Source of the DNA: Wagnerdoeblera sp046292685 | GTDB taxonomy: Bacteria > Pseudomonadota > Alphaproteobacteria > Rhodobacterales > Rhodobacteraceae | DNA length: 64,000 nucleotides | NCBI RefSeq assembly: GCF_046292685.1 | Contig: NZ_JBKBQM010000012.1 | Span: forward strand, 1 to 64,000 | Reading direction: 5' to 3' | In this document: positions 7,983-16,295 of the stretch, piece after piece | Numbering within the stretch: the first letter of the stretch is position 1 | Layout of the letters: each line of letters starts with the position of its first letter | Notes under the pieces: model-generated | Database searches by the model: none | What the model saw: the letters and a program-made list of their open reading frames with translations, nothing else | Told to the model about the DNA's origin: nothing | Translations under genes and position numbers: made by a program

Positions 7983-8531
7983 ATGTCGCACAAGCCTTAT
8001 GTCATCGACCAGATGATCAGCGCCAAGTCCATTGCCGCGCGTGTCGAGGAACTCGCGCGCGAGATCACCGCCCATTTCCGCGGCACCGACAAGCTGGTGG
8101 TGGTGGGGCTGTTGCGCGGATCGTTCATCTTCATCGCCGATCTGGTGCGCGAGATCGACCTGCCGGTCGAGGTCGATTTCCTCGAGGCGTCCAGCTATGG
8201 CGATGCCATGCATTCCAGCCGCGAGGTGCGCATCCTCAAGGACTTGCGCGGCGAAATCGCCGGGCGCGACGTGCTGGTGGTGGAGGATATCGTGGACACG
8301 GGCTTTACCCTGCACCACGTCAAGAACCTGCTGCTCAGCCGCGAGCCGCGGCGGCTGGAGGTTTGCGCCCTGCTCGACAAGCCCAGTCGGCGCGAGGTGG
8401 ACATCAAGGCCACCTGGACGGGGTTCGAAATCCCCGACGAATTCGTCGTGGGCTATGGCATCGACTATGCGCAGCGCAACCGCAACCTGCCCTATATCGG
8501 CAAGGTGCGTTTCACCGGGCCTGACGCGTGA
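7983..8531 (+). CDS. hpt: hypoxanthine phosphoribosyltransferase
   Basis: A 182-residue purine salvage enzyme converting hypoxanthine (and often guanine) plus PRPP to IMP/GMP. The PRPP-binding loop is VLVVEDIVDTGFTL, and the family signatures VVGLLRGSFIFIADLVRE and the C-terminal PDEFVVGYGIDYAQRNRNLPYIG are present. ATG at 7983 matches the usual family start. Its stop overlaps the GTG start of a small membrane protein. Confidence 0.95.
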   Translation: MSHKPYVIDQMISAKSIAARVEELAREITAHFRGTDKLVVVGLLRGSFIFIADLVREIDLPVEVDFLEASSYGDAMHSSREVRILKDLRGEIAGRDVLVVEDIVDTGFTLHHVKNLLLSREPRRLEVCALLDKPSRREVDIKATWTGFEIPDEFVVGYGIDYAQRNRNLPYIGKVRFTGPDA

Positions 8532-8719
8532 ACCCCATCTGGTTCCTGCGCATGGCGAAATGGGTGCGCCGCCCGCCGTCGGCGCGCACCGTGGCGATCT
8601 GGGCGGTGGTGGCGGCGATCTGCCTTGGGATCGCGGGGTTCGAGCTGCTGTTCGGCTGGCCCGAGGCGCTGACGCTCAACCCCGGCGGCGTCCCGAAGGT
8701 GGCGGTACCAAAGCCGTGA
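8528..8719 (+). CDS. small single-pass membrane protein, function unknown
   Basis: A 63-residue protein starting from a GTG that overlaps the hpt stop (GTGA). The first 20 residues are basic, followed by one hydrophobic segment (about 22-46) and a short polar tail, a topology of N-in. I recognise it only as a small protein of the kind found after hpt in this group; no function can be assigned. Coupling to hpt implies co-expression. Confidence 0.6.
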   Translation: MNPIWFLRMAKWVRRPPSARTVAIWAVVAAICLGIAGFELLFGWPEALTLNPGGVPKVAVPKP

Positions 8720-8791
8720 GCGTGGCGCCTCGGCGCTGGACAGCACCGGGGCCGGCAAGGCAGGGTTTCGAAAGCAACAGTCGGGGAGGCG

Positions 8792-9688
8792 ATGATGGGG
8801 TCCGCGCGTTATGCCCTGATCGGTGCGGTTCTGGTGGCCGGCGCGGTCGGATGGTGGGTCACCCGCCCGGTGCAGATCAACCCTGCGGTTTTCGCGGGCC
8901 TGTCGCCCGACCCCGCGCGGGGCGAGGCGGTGTATCACGCGGCGGGCTGCGGATCGTGCCACATGGCGCCCGGCGCGGCCGAGGAGGCGCGGCTGGTCCT
9001 GTCCGGCGGGCAGCAGTTCGAAACCCCGTTCGGCGTGTTCGTGGCCCCCAACATCTCGACCGACCCGGTCCACGGCATCGGGGGCTGGACGGTGCCGATG
9101 CTGGCCAATGCGGTGATGGCCGGCGTGTCGCCCGAAGGGGCGCATTACTACCCCGCCTTTCCCTGGGACAGCTATCGCGGCATGACCCCGCAGGATCTGG
9201 TGGATCTGCACGCCTGGCTGGCCACCCTGCCCGCCTCGGCGGCACCCAGCCTGCCGCACGAACTGCCCTGGCCGCTGCAATTTCGCCGCGGGATCGGCGC
9301 CTGGAAGCTGGCCTTCGGGCGCCTGGGCTGGGTCGTGGATGCGCCCGACCTGACCGAGGCCGAACGCCGTGGCCGCTATCTGGCCGAGGTGCTGGGCCAT
9401 TGCGGCGAATGCCACACGCCGCGCGGCATCACGGGGGCCCCCGACACCGGCCGCTGGCTGGCCGGCGGGCCGGATGCCAGCGGCAAGGGGCGGGTGCCCA
9501 ACATCACCCCCGCTGCCCTCGACTGGAGCGTCGAGGAGATCGCCGCCTACCTGACCACCGGCTTCACCCCAGACTACGACAGCGCGGGCGGCCACATGGC
9601 GCTGGTGGTGGCCAATTTCGCCCGCCTGCCCGACAGCGACCGCGCGGCGGTCGCCGCCTATCTCAAGCGGGTCGCCCCGGTGAAGTGA
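8792..9688 (+). CDS. membrane-anchored diheme cytochrome c
   Basis: A 298-residue c-type cytochrome with two haem sites, CGSCH at 53-57 and CGECH at 204-208, each in its own cytochrome c domain. The N-terminus (about 7-23) is one hydrophobic helix without a clear cleavage site, so it is probably an uncleaved anchor with the haem domains in the periplasm. Segments such as VAPNISTDP...GIGGW and YYPAFPWDSYRGM are those of the cytochrome subunits that serve alcohol, aldehyde or gluconate dehydrogenases. No dehydrogenase gene is adjacent, so its electron donor is unknown. GGGAGG precedes the start; ATG at 8795 is an equally possible start. Confidence 0.88.
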   Translation: MMGSARYALIGAVLVAGAVGWWVTRPVQINPAVFAGLSPDPARGEAVYHAAGCGSCHMAPGAAEEARLVLSGGQQFETPFGVFVAPNISTDPVHGIGGWTVPMLANAVMAGVSPEGAHYYPAFPWDSYRGMTPQDLVDLHAWLATLPASAAPSLPHELPWPLQFRRGIGAWKLAFGRLGWVVDAPDLTEAERRGRYLAEVLGHCGECHTPRGITGAPDTGRWLAGGPDASGKGRVPNITPAALDWSVEEIAAYLTTGFTPDYDSAGGHMALVVANFARLPDSDRAAVAAYLKRVAPVK

Positions 9689-9782
9689 CCCGGCCTTGCC
9701 GCATTGCGGCGTGGAATTGACCGCCGCCAGGCTTTCTGCAAAGGATTGACGTCACCGGCACGTGACAGAGGGGCGGGCGGAC

Positions 9783-11159
9783 ATGAAGGTCATCATCTGC
9801 GGGGCCGGGCAGGTCGGCTGGCAGATCGCGCGCCATCTGGCCGGCGAACGCAACGATGTCACCATCGTCGATTCGAACGCCGATCTGGTGCGACGCGCGG
9901 CCGACACGCTGGATGTGCAGGGGATCGCCGGCTTTGCCTCCTACCCTTCGGTGCTCGAGCGCGCGGGCGCGCGCGACGCCGACATGATCATCGCTGCCAC
10001 CCATTCGGACGAGGTGAACATGGTCACCTGTCAGGTGGCGCATTCGGTCTTCGGCGTGCCGCGCAAGATTGCCCGCCTGCGCGCGCAGGATTACCAGGAA
10101 ACCCTGCATGCCGACCTCTATCGGCAGGATCACCTGCCGATAGACGTGGTCATCAGCCCCGAACGCGAAGTGGCACTGGCCGCGTTGCAACGCATCGCCG
10201 CCCCCGCTGCCTTCGATACCGAGGCGTTCCTCGGCGGGCGGGCGCAACTGCTGGGCCTGGCACTGGAGGAGGATTGCCCGGTTCTGAACACGCCCTTGCG
10301 GCAGTTGTCGGACCTGTTTTCCACCCTTCGCGCCATCGTGGCGGGCATTCGCCGCGAAGGCCGGCTGTTTGCCCCCGAACCGGGCGACCAGTTGTTTCCC
10401 GGCGACCGGATCTATGTCTTCAGCCATGCCGAGGATGTGAAGCGCACGCTGGAAATCTTCGGCAAGGCCACGAAAAAGCAGGAGCGCGTGGTCGTGGTCG
10501 GGGCGGGCAACGTCGGGCTGGCGGTGGCGCAGGCGCTGGAATCGCGCAGCGACCGCGTGCGGGTCAAGCTGATCGAGCGCGACCGCAAGCGCGCCGAACA
10601 GGCCGCCGACGCGCTGGAACGCTCGATCGTGCTGAACGGCGACGGCATGGACATGGAGATCCTGCAGGAAGCCGACATCGACCGCGCCGATGCCATCCTG
10701 GCCGTCACCGACGACGACAAGACCAACCTGCTGGTGTCGGTGCGCGCCAAGCAGCTGGGCTGCAAGCTGGCCATCGCGCTGGTCAACGACCCCACCCTTG
10801 TGCCGCTGATCGCGGCGCTGGACGTGGACGCCTACATCAACCCGCGCGCGACCACCGTCAGCTCGATCCTGAAGCACATCCGCCACGGGCGGGTGCGCGC
10901 GATCTACAGCCTTGGCGATGCCGAGGCCGAGGTGATAGAGGCGCAGGTGCTTTCGACCTCGCCCATCGCGGGCAAGATGATACGCGATATCGACTTTCCC
11001 GAAGGCGTGCTGGTCGGCATGGTGATGAAGGGCAAGGAGGTGCTGCGCCCGCATTCCGGCCTGCGCATCGACGAAGGCGATGTGGTCACGCTGTTTGCCC
11101 TGGCCGGCGACATCCCCGAGGTGGAGCGCCTGTTGCAGGTCTCCATCGACTATTTCTAG
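9783..11159 (+). CDS. trkA: Trk potassium uptake system NAD-binding regulatory protein TrkA
   Basis: A 458-residue cytoplasmic protein with two RCK modules, each a Rossmann NAD(H)-binding domain followed by a TrkA-C domain. The nucleotide loops are IICGAGQVGWQIA at the N-terminus and VVVGAGNVGLAVA near residue 236. It gates the TrkH channel. The ATG at 9783 begins exactly at MKVIICGAG; an upstream in-frame ATG at 9762 lacks conservation. trkH follows after 3 bp. Confidence 0.96.
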   Translation: MKVIICGAGQVGWQIARHLAGERNDVTIVDSNADLVRRAADTLDVQGIAGFASYPSVLERAGARDADMIIAATHSDEVNMVTCQVAHSVFGVPRKIARLRAQDYQETLHADLYRQDHLPIDVVISPEREVALAALQRIAAPAAFDTEAFLGGRAQLLGLALEEDCPVLNTPLRQLSDLFSTLRAIVAGIRREGRLFAPEPGDQLFPGDRIYVFSHAEDVKRTLEIFGKATKKQERVVVVGAGNVGLAVAQALESRSDRVRVKLIERDRKRAEQAADALERSIVLNGDGMDMEILQEADIDRADAILAVTDDDKTNLLVSVRAKQLGCKLAIALVNDPTLVPLIAALDVDAYINPRATTVSSILKHIRHGRVRAIYSLGDAEAEVIEAQVLSTSPIAGKMIRDIDFPEGVLVGMVMKGKEVLRPHSGLRIDEGDVVTLFALAGDIPEVERLLQVSIDYF

Positions 11160-11162
11160 GCC

Positions 11163-12680
11163 ATGAAGCGGCTTGCCACCCTGCCCTTGCCGGTGGTGCT
11201 GCTGGTGGTGGCGGCGCTGCTGATGTTCCTGCCGGCGGCGCATGGCGTGATCGTGCGCCAGCATGCGGTGGGGCGCGCGTTCTTTTACTCCGGGGTGCTG
11301 GTGCTGTCGTTCGCGGTGCTCTTGGGCATCGTGACCCAGGGGTTCCGGCCGCGCAACCCGGCGCGCAGCCACCTGCGGGCGCTGGTGCTGGCCTATCTGA
11401 TGTTGCCGCCGGTGCTGGCGCTGCCCTTTGCGCAAGCGGTGCCCGACACCTCGTTCTTCAATGCCTGGTTCGAGATGGTGTCGTCGTTCACCACCACGGG
11501 CGCCACGCTCTACGACACGCCGGGGCGGCTGCCGCCTTCGGTGCATCTGTGGCGCGGGATCGTGGGCTGGGCCGGGGGGTTCTTCGTGCTGGTGGCGGCG
11601 GCGGCGATTCTGGCGCCGCAGAACCTCGGCGGGTTCGAGCTTTATGCCCCCGCGGCGCTGGGGCGGGTGCGGCTGGAGCCGGGCCAGACCGGGCCCGGCG
11701 CCGACCCCGCGCAACGGGTGCTGGGGCATGCGTTGGCCTTGCTGCCGGTCTATGCCGGGCTGACGGTGATGGTCTGGGTTGCGCTTTCGGTGGCGGGCGA
11801 TCCGCCGCTGGTCGCGGTGATGCACGCAATGGCGGCGCTGGCCACCTCGGGCATCAGCCCCCTGCCCGGCCTGCCCGAGGCGCCTTCGGGGCGCATCGGC
11901 GAAATGGTGCTGGCGCTGGCGCTGGTCGTGGCGCTGACCCGGCGGCTGCTGCCCGGCGCCCCGTTCGCCGAAGCGCGCGGCCCGCTGTGGCGCGACCCGG
12001 AACTGCGGGTTGCCGGCCTGTTCCTGCTGGCGGTGCCCGGCGCGCTGTTCCTGCGCCACTGGATCGGCGCCATCGAAAGCGACCTGCCGTCCAGCCTGGC
12101 GGGCGGGCTCAGCGCGTTGTGGGGGGCGCTGTTCACGGTGCTGTCGTTCCTGACGACCACCGGCTTCGAATCGGCCGGCTGGACGGATGCCCGGGTCTGG
12201 TCGGGCTTGCCGGCGCCGGGGTTGCTGCTGCTGGGGCTGGTGATGATGGGGGGCGGCGTCGCCACCACGGCGGGCGGGGTCAAGCTTTTGCGGGTCTATG
12301 CGCTTTACAGCCTGGGCCGGCATGAAATGGGCCGCCTGTCGGACCCGTCCTCGGTGGCCGGGGGCGGCCCTGCGGCACGGCAGATGCGCGGCGACGGTGC
12401 GTTCATCGCTTTTGTGTTCTTCATGCTGTTCGCGCTGTCGCTGGGGGCAGCCAATCTGGCGCTGGCCGGGCTTGGCCTGCCGTTCGAACGCGGGCTCGTG
12501 CTTTCGGTTGCGGCGCTGACCACCACCGGCCCGCTGGCCGAGGTGACGCAACTGTCCGAACGCGGCTGGTCGGGCCTGGGCGACGGGGCCAAGGCGGTGC
12601 TGGCGGCCTGCATGGTGCTGGGCCGGCTGGAAACGCTCGCACTGCTCGCCTTCCTGTTGCCGGCCGCCTGGCGGCGCTAG
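11163..12680 (+). CDS. trkH: Trk potassium uptake protein TrkH
   Basis: A 505-residue inner-membrane potassium translocator with about ten hydrophobic helices arranged as four M1-P-M2 repeats. The four selectivity loops each carry the key glycine: SSFTTTGATL, AALATSGISP, SFLTTTGFESAG and AALTTTGPLAE. It pairs with TrkA immediately upstream (3-bp gap). The protein ends in AWRR shortly before the hfq promoter region. Confidence 0.95.
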   Translation: MKRLATLPLPVVLLVVAALLMFLPAAHGVIVRQHAVGRAFFYSGVLVLSFAVLLGIVTQGFRPRNPARSHLRALVLAYLMLPPVLALPFAQAVPDTSFFNAWFEMVSSFTTTGATLYDTPGRLPPSVHLWRGIVGWAGGFFVLVAAAAILAPQNLGGFELYAPAALGRVRLEPGQTGPGADPAQRVLGHALALLPVYAGLTVMVWVALSVAGDPPLVAVMHAMAALATSGISPLPGLPEAPSGRIGEMVLALALVVALTRRLLPGAPFAEARGPLWRDPELRVAGLFLLAVPGALFLRHWIGAIESDLPSSLAGGLSALWGALFTVLSFLTTTGFESAGWTDARVWSGLPAPGLLLLGLVMMGGGVATTAGGVKLLRVYALYSLGRHEMGRLSDPSSVAGGGPAARQMRGDGAFIAFVFFMLFALSLGAANLALAGLGLPFERGLVLSVAALTTTGPLAEVTQLSERGWSGLGDGAKAVLAACMVLGRLETLALLAFLLPAAWRR

Positions 12681-12807
12681 GCCCGATTAGATCCGTAACG
12701 GACTGTTTTTTGGGCTGGAATCTTGCCGCAAGGCACGACATAGTTGCACCGCGGGGAGGAACCGCGACAAGAAACGCCAAGAAAAACGCGCGCAAAGGCA
12801 AAAAAAT

Positions 12808-13041
12808 ATGGCTGGCGACAAACAGAACCTGCAGGACGCCTTTCTCAATCACGTCCGCAAGGCCAAGATTCCGGTAACGATCTTTCTCATCAACGGTGTC
12901 AAGCTGCAAGGCGTGATAACCTGGTTCGACAATTTCTGCGTGCTGCTGCGCCGCGATGGCCAGTCGCAGCTGGTCTACAAGCATGCGATTTCCACCATCA
13001 TGCCGGGCCAGCCCATCAGCCTGTACGAAGGCGAGGATTGA
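12808..13041 (+). CDS. hfq: RNA chaperone Hfq
   Basis: A 77-residue Sm-fold RNA chaperone that forms a hexamer and helps small RNAs pair with mRNAs. The Sm1 stretch (VTIFLINGVKLQGVITWFD) and Sm2 motif (YKHAIST) are intact; the N-terminus KQNLQDAFLNHVRK is typical. The C-terminal tail is very short (YEGED), as is usual in alphaproteobacteria, in contrast to the long tail of E. coli Hfq. The 127-bp gap after trkH should hold the promoter. hflX follows with overlapping stop and start. Confidence 0.98.
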   Translation: MAGDKQNLQDAFLNHVRKAKIPVTIFLINGVKLQGVITWFDNFCVLLRRDGQSQLVYKHAISTIMPGQPISLYEGED

Positions 13042-14321
13042 GCCGCGAGGCGACCAGCGGCCCCGGCCCCACACGCGCCTGGGTGCTGCACCCGGACCTG
13101 AAGTCCGATCAGGGGCGGCGGATGGCCGAACATCGCCTGGCAGAGGCGGTGTCGCTGGCCGGCGCCTTGCCGGGGCTCGAGGTCTGCGGGTCGGACATCG
13201 TGCGCCTGTCGCGCGCGCAACCCGGAACGCTGTTCGGATCGGGCAAGGTCAAGGAGCTCGGCGACCGTTTCAAGCAGGCCGGGATCGATCTTGTGCTGGT
13301 CGATGGCCCGGTCACGCCGGTGCAGCAGCGCAACCTGGAAAAGGAATGGGGCGTCAAGCTGCTGGACCGCACCGGGCTGATCCTGGAAATCTTTGCCGAC
13401 CGCGCGCGCACCCGCGAAGGCGTGTTGCAGGTGGAACTGGCGGCGCTCAGCTATCAGCGTACGCGGCTGGTGCGGGCCTGGACCCACCTCGAACGCCAGC
13501 GCGGCGGATTCGGGTTCGTGGGCGGCCCCGGCGAAACCCAGATCGAGGCCGACCGCCGCGCCATCGACGATCAGGTGATCCGGCTGAAACGCCAGCTGGA
13601 CCGCGTGGTGAAAACGCGCGAACTGCACCGCGCCGCCCGCCGCAAGGTGCCGTTTCCGGTGGTCGCGTTGGCGGGGTATACCAACGCGGGCAAGTCCACC
13701 CTGTTCAACCGCATGACCGGGGCCGAGGTTCTGGCCAAGGACATGCTGTTTGCCACGCTGGACCCGACGATGCGCGGCGTGGTGCTGCCCAGCGGGCGCA
13801 AGGTGATCCTGTCGGATACGGTGGGGTTCATCTCCGACCTGCCCACGCAACTGGTCGCCGCGTTCCGCGCCACGCTGGAGGAGGTGCTGGAGGCCGACCT
13901 GATCCTGCATGTGCGCGACATCAGTCACCCCGAAACCGCCGAACAGGCGGCCGACGTGATGGAGATTCTGGGCGCCCTCGGCGTGCGGGCCGAAGTGCCG
14001 GTGCTCGAGGTGTGGAACAAGCTCGACCTGGTCGACGCCCCCGCGCGCGAGCCCTTGATGGCCGCGGCCGCCTTGCGCGCCGATGTGCTGCCGGTGTCGG
14101 CACTGACCGGCGAAGGGCTGGATCGGCTGCTGGAGGTGGTGTCGGAGCATCTGGGCGAAGAACGGGTGCCGCGCGACCTGGTGCTGCCGTTCGAGCAGGG
14201 CCGCAAGCGCGCCTGGCTGCACGAGCAGGGGCTGGTCACCGCCGAGACCGAAACCGAAACCGGCTGGGCGCTGTCGGTGCTGTGGACGGCCCGGCAGGAA
14301 CGGGCGTTCCGCGCGCTTTAA
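13038..14321 (+). CDS. hflX: GTPase HflX, ribosome-splitting factor
   Basis: A 427-residue GTPase that splits stalled ribosomes, usually encoded next to hfq. The N-terminal HflX domain contains LFGSGKVKELG and the glycine-rich QRGGFGFVGGPGETQIEADRR; the G domain starts near 212 with GYTNAGKSTLFN (G1), then DTVGFISDLP (G3) and NKLD (G4). No ATG lies before the conserved start of the domain, and a TTG at 13038 overlapping the hfq stop (TTGA), with GAAGGCGAGG just upstream, is the best start. This implies translation coupled to hfq and low initiation strength. Confidence 0.92.
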   Translation: MSREATSGPGPTRAWVLHPDLKSDQGRRMAEHRLAEAVSLAGALPGLEVCGSDIVRLSRAQPGTLFGSGKVKELGDRFKQAGIDLVLVDGPVTPVQQRNLEKEWGVKLLDRTGLILEIFADRARTREGVLQVELAALSYQRTRLVRAWTHLERQRGGFGFVGGPGETQIEADRRAIDDQVIRLKRQLDRVVKTRELHRAARRKVPFPVVALAGYTNAGKSTLFNRMTGAEVLAKDMLFATLDPTMRGVVLPSGRKVILSDTVGFISDLPTQLVAAFRATLEEVLEADLILHVRDISHPETAEQAADVMEILGALGVRAEVPVLEVWNKLDLVDAPAREPLMAAAALRADVLPVSALTGEGLDRLLEVVSEHLGEERVPRDLVLPFEQGRKRAWLHEQGLVTAETETETGWALSVLWTARQERAFRAL

Positions 14322-14326
14322 CGGGG

Positions 14327-15112
14327 CTACTGCCGCCGCGCCGCCAGCCAGCGCGCCCAATCGGCGGGACTGCCGCGAAAGGCGTTGATATCGACCTTGC
14401 CGGGAATGCCGGGCACGGCGCCAGTGCCGGTGTATTGCCAGAACGCCCAGTCCTGCCCCGGATAAACGTTCGACGGATGGTCTGCCACCGCCCGCAGCCA
14501 GAATTCGGCCCGCAGGCGGCCCAGGTCGGTGTCGCGGTAGAAATCCGGCGTGGTGTAGACGATGGGCCGCTGGCCATAGTGGCGTTCCAGCAGGTTCAGG
14601 AACACGGCCGCCTCGCGGCGCACATGCGCCCCCTCCGGCCGGTGCCGGCAGTTGCGCGACCGCGGCCATTCCAGATCCAGCACCGGCGGCAGCGCGCCGG
14701 GCTCGCGCGGGACGTTGCGGATGAACCATTCCGCCTGTTCTGCCCCGCTGCGGCAGTGATACCAGAAATGATAGGCCCCGCGCGGCACCCCGGCGCGGCC
14801 CGCCGCGACCCAGTGCCAGCGGAATTCCGGGTCGATGTGATCGCCGCCTTCGGTTGCCTTGATGAAGGCGAACGAAACCCCCGCCGCCTGCGCCACCGGC
14901 CAGTCGATGCCGGTGTTCCAGCGCGAAATGTCGATGCCATGCACCGGATAGGTGTCCGGGCGGCGCCCGGGCCAGTCCACCGGCTTGTGGTCGGCAAAGG
15001 CCGGTGCGGTCAGGGTCACCGGCGCCATCGGGCGCTGTTGCGGCCCCGGGCGCCCGCAGGCGGCCAGAACCGCCAGCACCAGCAGGCCAAGCGTCAGGCG
15101 AACGGCGGACAC
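14327..15112 (-). CDS. GH25 family lysozyme, lipoprotein
   Basis: A 261-residue cell-wall muramidase of glycoside hydrolase family 25. From the proposed GTG at 15112 (GGAG upstream) there is a lipoprotein signal with lipobox LAAC, acylated Cys at 19, so it should be anchored to the membrane facing the periplasm. Catalytic features are HGIDISRWNTGIDW (first Asp) and PVLDLEWP (Asp-x-Glu), with FIKATEGG and GAYHFWYH in between and QYTGTGAVPGIPGKVDIN at the end. It may turn over the organism's own peptidoglycan or attack that of others. A longer reading from 15172 would bury the signal peptide. Confidence 0.9.
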   Translation of the reverse strand: MSAVRLTLGLLVLAVLAACGRPGPQQRPMAPVTLTAPAFADHKPVDWPGRRPDTYPVHGIDISRWNTGIDWPVAQAAGVSFAFIKATEGGDHIDPEFRWHWVAAGRAGVPRGAYHFWYHCRSGAEQAEWFIRNVPREPGALPPVLDLEWPRSRNCRHRPEGAHVRREAAVFLNLLERHYGQRPIVYTTPDFYRDTDLGRLRAEFWLRAVADHPSNVYPGQDWAFWQYTGTGAVPGIPGKVDINAFRGSPADWARWLAARRQ

Positions 15113-15205
15113 GGGCTTTCTCCACGGCGGTGCATCGCCCCGGTTCTTGCCGCGCCACGCTGCGCCTGTCACCCCTCGGGCCGGAGGGCCGCGTTCACGA
15201 AACCG

Positions 15206-15550
15206 TCAGGCCGAAGCCGCCGCCAGTTCGTCCCAGCAGGCAAAGGCCTTGGCGGCATACATCAGCGCCGGGCCGCCGCCCATCTGCACCGCCATCGCCA
15301 CCACGTCGGCCATTTCCTCGCGCGTGGCGCCGGCCTTCATCAGCGCTTCGACGTGAAAGCCGATGCAAGGCTCGCAGCACTGCGCCACCGCAATGCCAAG
15401 CGCCACGTATTCCTTGTGCTTGAACTCCAGCACGCCGCCTTCCTTCACCGCCTTGGACAAGGCGGCAAAGCCGCGGGCGGTGTCGGGAATGGCCTTGTTG
15501 AGCAGGCGCAGGTCTTCGCGTTGCTTGGCGTTCTTGGCGGGCCAGTCCAT
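15206..15550 (-). CDS. AhpD-like / carboxymuconolactone decarboxylase family protein
   Basis: A 114-residue all-helical protein of the AhpD-like superfamily. It carries the redox motif CCEPCIGFH (Cys-x-x-Cys followed by His) found in peroxidase-type members, so a thiol redox or peroxide defence role is likelier than true decarboxylation. Its ATG at 15550 has a strong GAAGGAG site. An FnrL/Fnr-type box lies 56-69 bp upstream, which suggests control by oxygen. It stands alone between the lysozyme gene and the DUF938 gene. Confidence 0.85.
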   Translation of the reverse strand: MDWPAKNAKQREDLRLLNKAIPDTARGFAALSKAVKEGGVLEFKHKEYVALGIAVAQCCEPCIGFHVEALMKAGATREEMADVVAMAVQMGGGPALMYAAKAFACWDELAAASA

Positions 15551-15605
15551 TGGCAGTCTCCTTCATGGTCTGGCGCCCGGGTGCCACAGGCGGGGGCGCC
15601 CGGCC

Positions 15606-15619
15606 TTGATTCATGTCAA
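15606..15619. promoter_or_regulatory. candidate FnrL/Fnr binding site
   Basis: TTGATTCATGTCAA fits the Fnr-type pattern TTGA-N6-TCAA (9 of 10 of TTGAT-N4-ATCAA) and lies 56-69 bp before the ATG of the AhpD-like gene on the minus strand. It also overlaps a perfect CATGTC-AA-GACATG palindrome at 15612-15625, so a second regulator is possible. Confidence 0.55.
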
Positions 15620-15624
15620 GACAT

Positions 15625-15646
15625 GCGCAAACCGCGATGTTTGCGC
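15625..15646 (-). terminator. hairpin after the DUF938 methyltransferase gene
   Basis: GCGCAAAC-CGCGAT-GTTTGCGC is a perfect 8-bp stem with a 6-base loop that begins one base after the DUF938 stop codon on the minus strand. No T run follows, so it is a weak or Rho-dependent end, or an mRNA 3' stabiliser. Confidence 0.45.
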
Positions 15647-15647
15647 C

Positions 15648-16295
15648 TCAGCCCGGTCGGTCGGCGATCAGGAACAGGTTGTTGGCCGGCATCGCCACCG
15701 GGGCGCGCGGGGCAAGCCCGGCCGCAGTCATCCGGCCCTGCACCCAGGCGGCATCCTTGTAGCCGATGGCGGGGTCTTGCGCGCGCAACGCGGCATCGAA
15801 GGCAGCATCGCCGTCCGAGGTGGTGCGCCCGTCGCGCAGGAACGGGCCGTAAACGGCCAGCACCCCGCCCGGCGCCAGCGCCGCGGCCGCCTCGGCCACC
15901 ACCCTCTGCGCCACCTCGGCCGACACGAGGTGCAGCAGGTTCACCGCCAGCACCAGCGCGCAAGGCGCCTCGGCCCGGCCCCATCCGGCGCTGCCCGCAT
16001 CCAGCACCCGGGCAGGCCGCAGGTTGGCAGCGCCGGACCACGCGGCCCAGGCCGCAATGGACGCAAGGTTGTCCGGGTCGCGGTCGGTCGGCTGCCAGTC
16101 AAGCCCCGGCAGCGCCTGCGCGAGGATCGCGGCGTGCTGTCCGGTGCCGCTGGCCAGTTCCAGCGCCCGGCCCCTGGCCGGGGCAGCCGCCACCAGCACA
16201 TCGCGGATGGCTTCGGCATTGCGCGTTGCCGAAGGCGCCACCCGCCGCCCGTCGGGCAGGACCGCGGCCCCGCTGTCGGGCAGGCGCAGGCTCAT
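15648..16295 (-). CDS. DUF938 family SAM-dependent methyltransferase
   Basis: A 215-residue protein of the DUF938 class, close to class I methyltransferases. It starts MSLRLPDSGAAVLPDGRRVA, then APSATRNAEAIRDVL, the SAM loop LELASGTGQHAAILAQ, WQPTDRD, and later LLHLVSAEVAQRVV and YGPFLRDGR. The substrate is unknown. The ATG at 16295 overlaps the stop of the upstream FAD oxidoreductase gene (ATGA), so the two are coupled and may act in the same, unidentified pathway. Confidence 0.85.
   Translation of the reverse strand: MSLRLPDSGAAVLPDGRRVAPSATRNAEAIRDVLVAAAPARGRALELASGTGQHAAILAQALPGLDWQPTDRDPDNLASIAAWAAWSGAANLRPARVLDAGSAGWGRAEAPCALVLAVNLLHLVSAEVAQRVVAEAAAALAPGGVLAVYGPFLRDGRTTSDGDAAFDAALRAQDPAIGYKDAAWVQGRMTAAGLAPRAPVAMPANNLFLIADRPG

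Noticed and set aside
9730..9782. GTCAC-CGGCAC-GTGAC inverted repeat before trkA as an operator
   Set aside because: Arms of five bases are expected by chance at this GC content, and there is no second copy in the window.
12688..12712. Terminator after trkH (TCCG-TAA-CGGA followed by TTTTTT)
   Set aside because: The stem has only four base pairs with a three-base loop. The T run is good, but the hairpin is too weak to claim.
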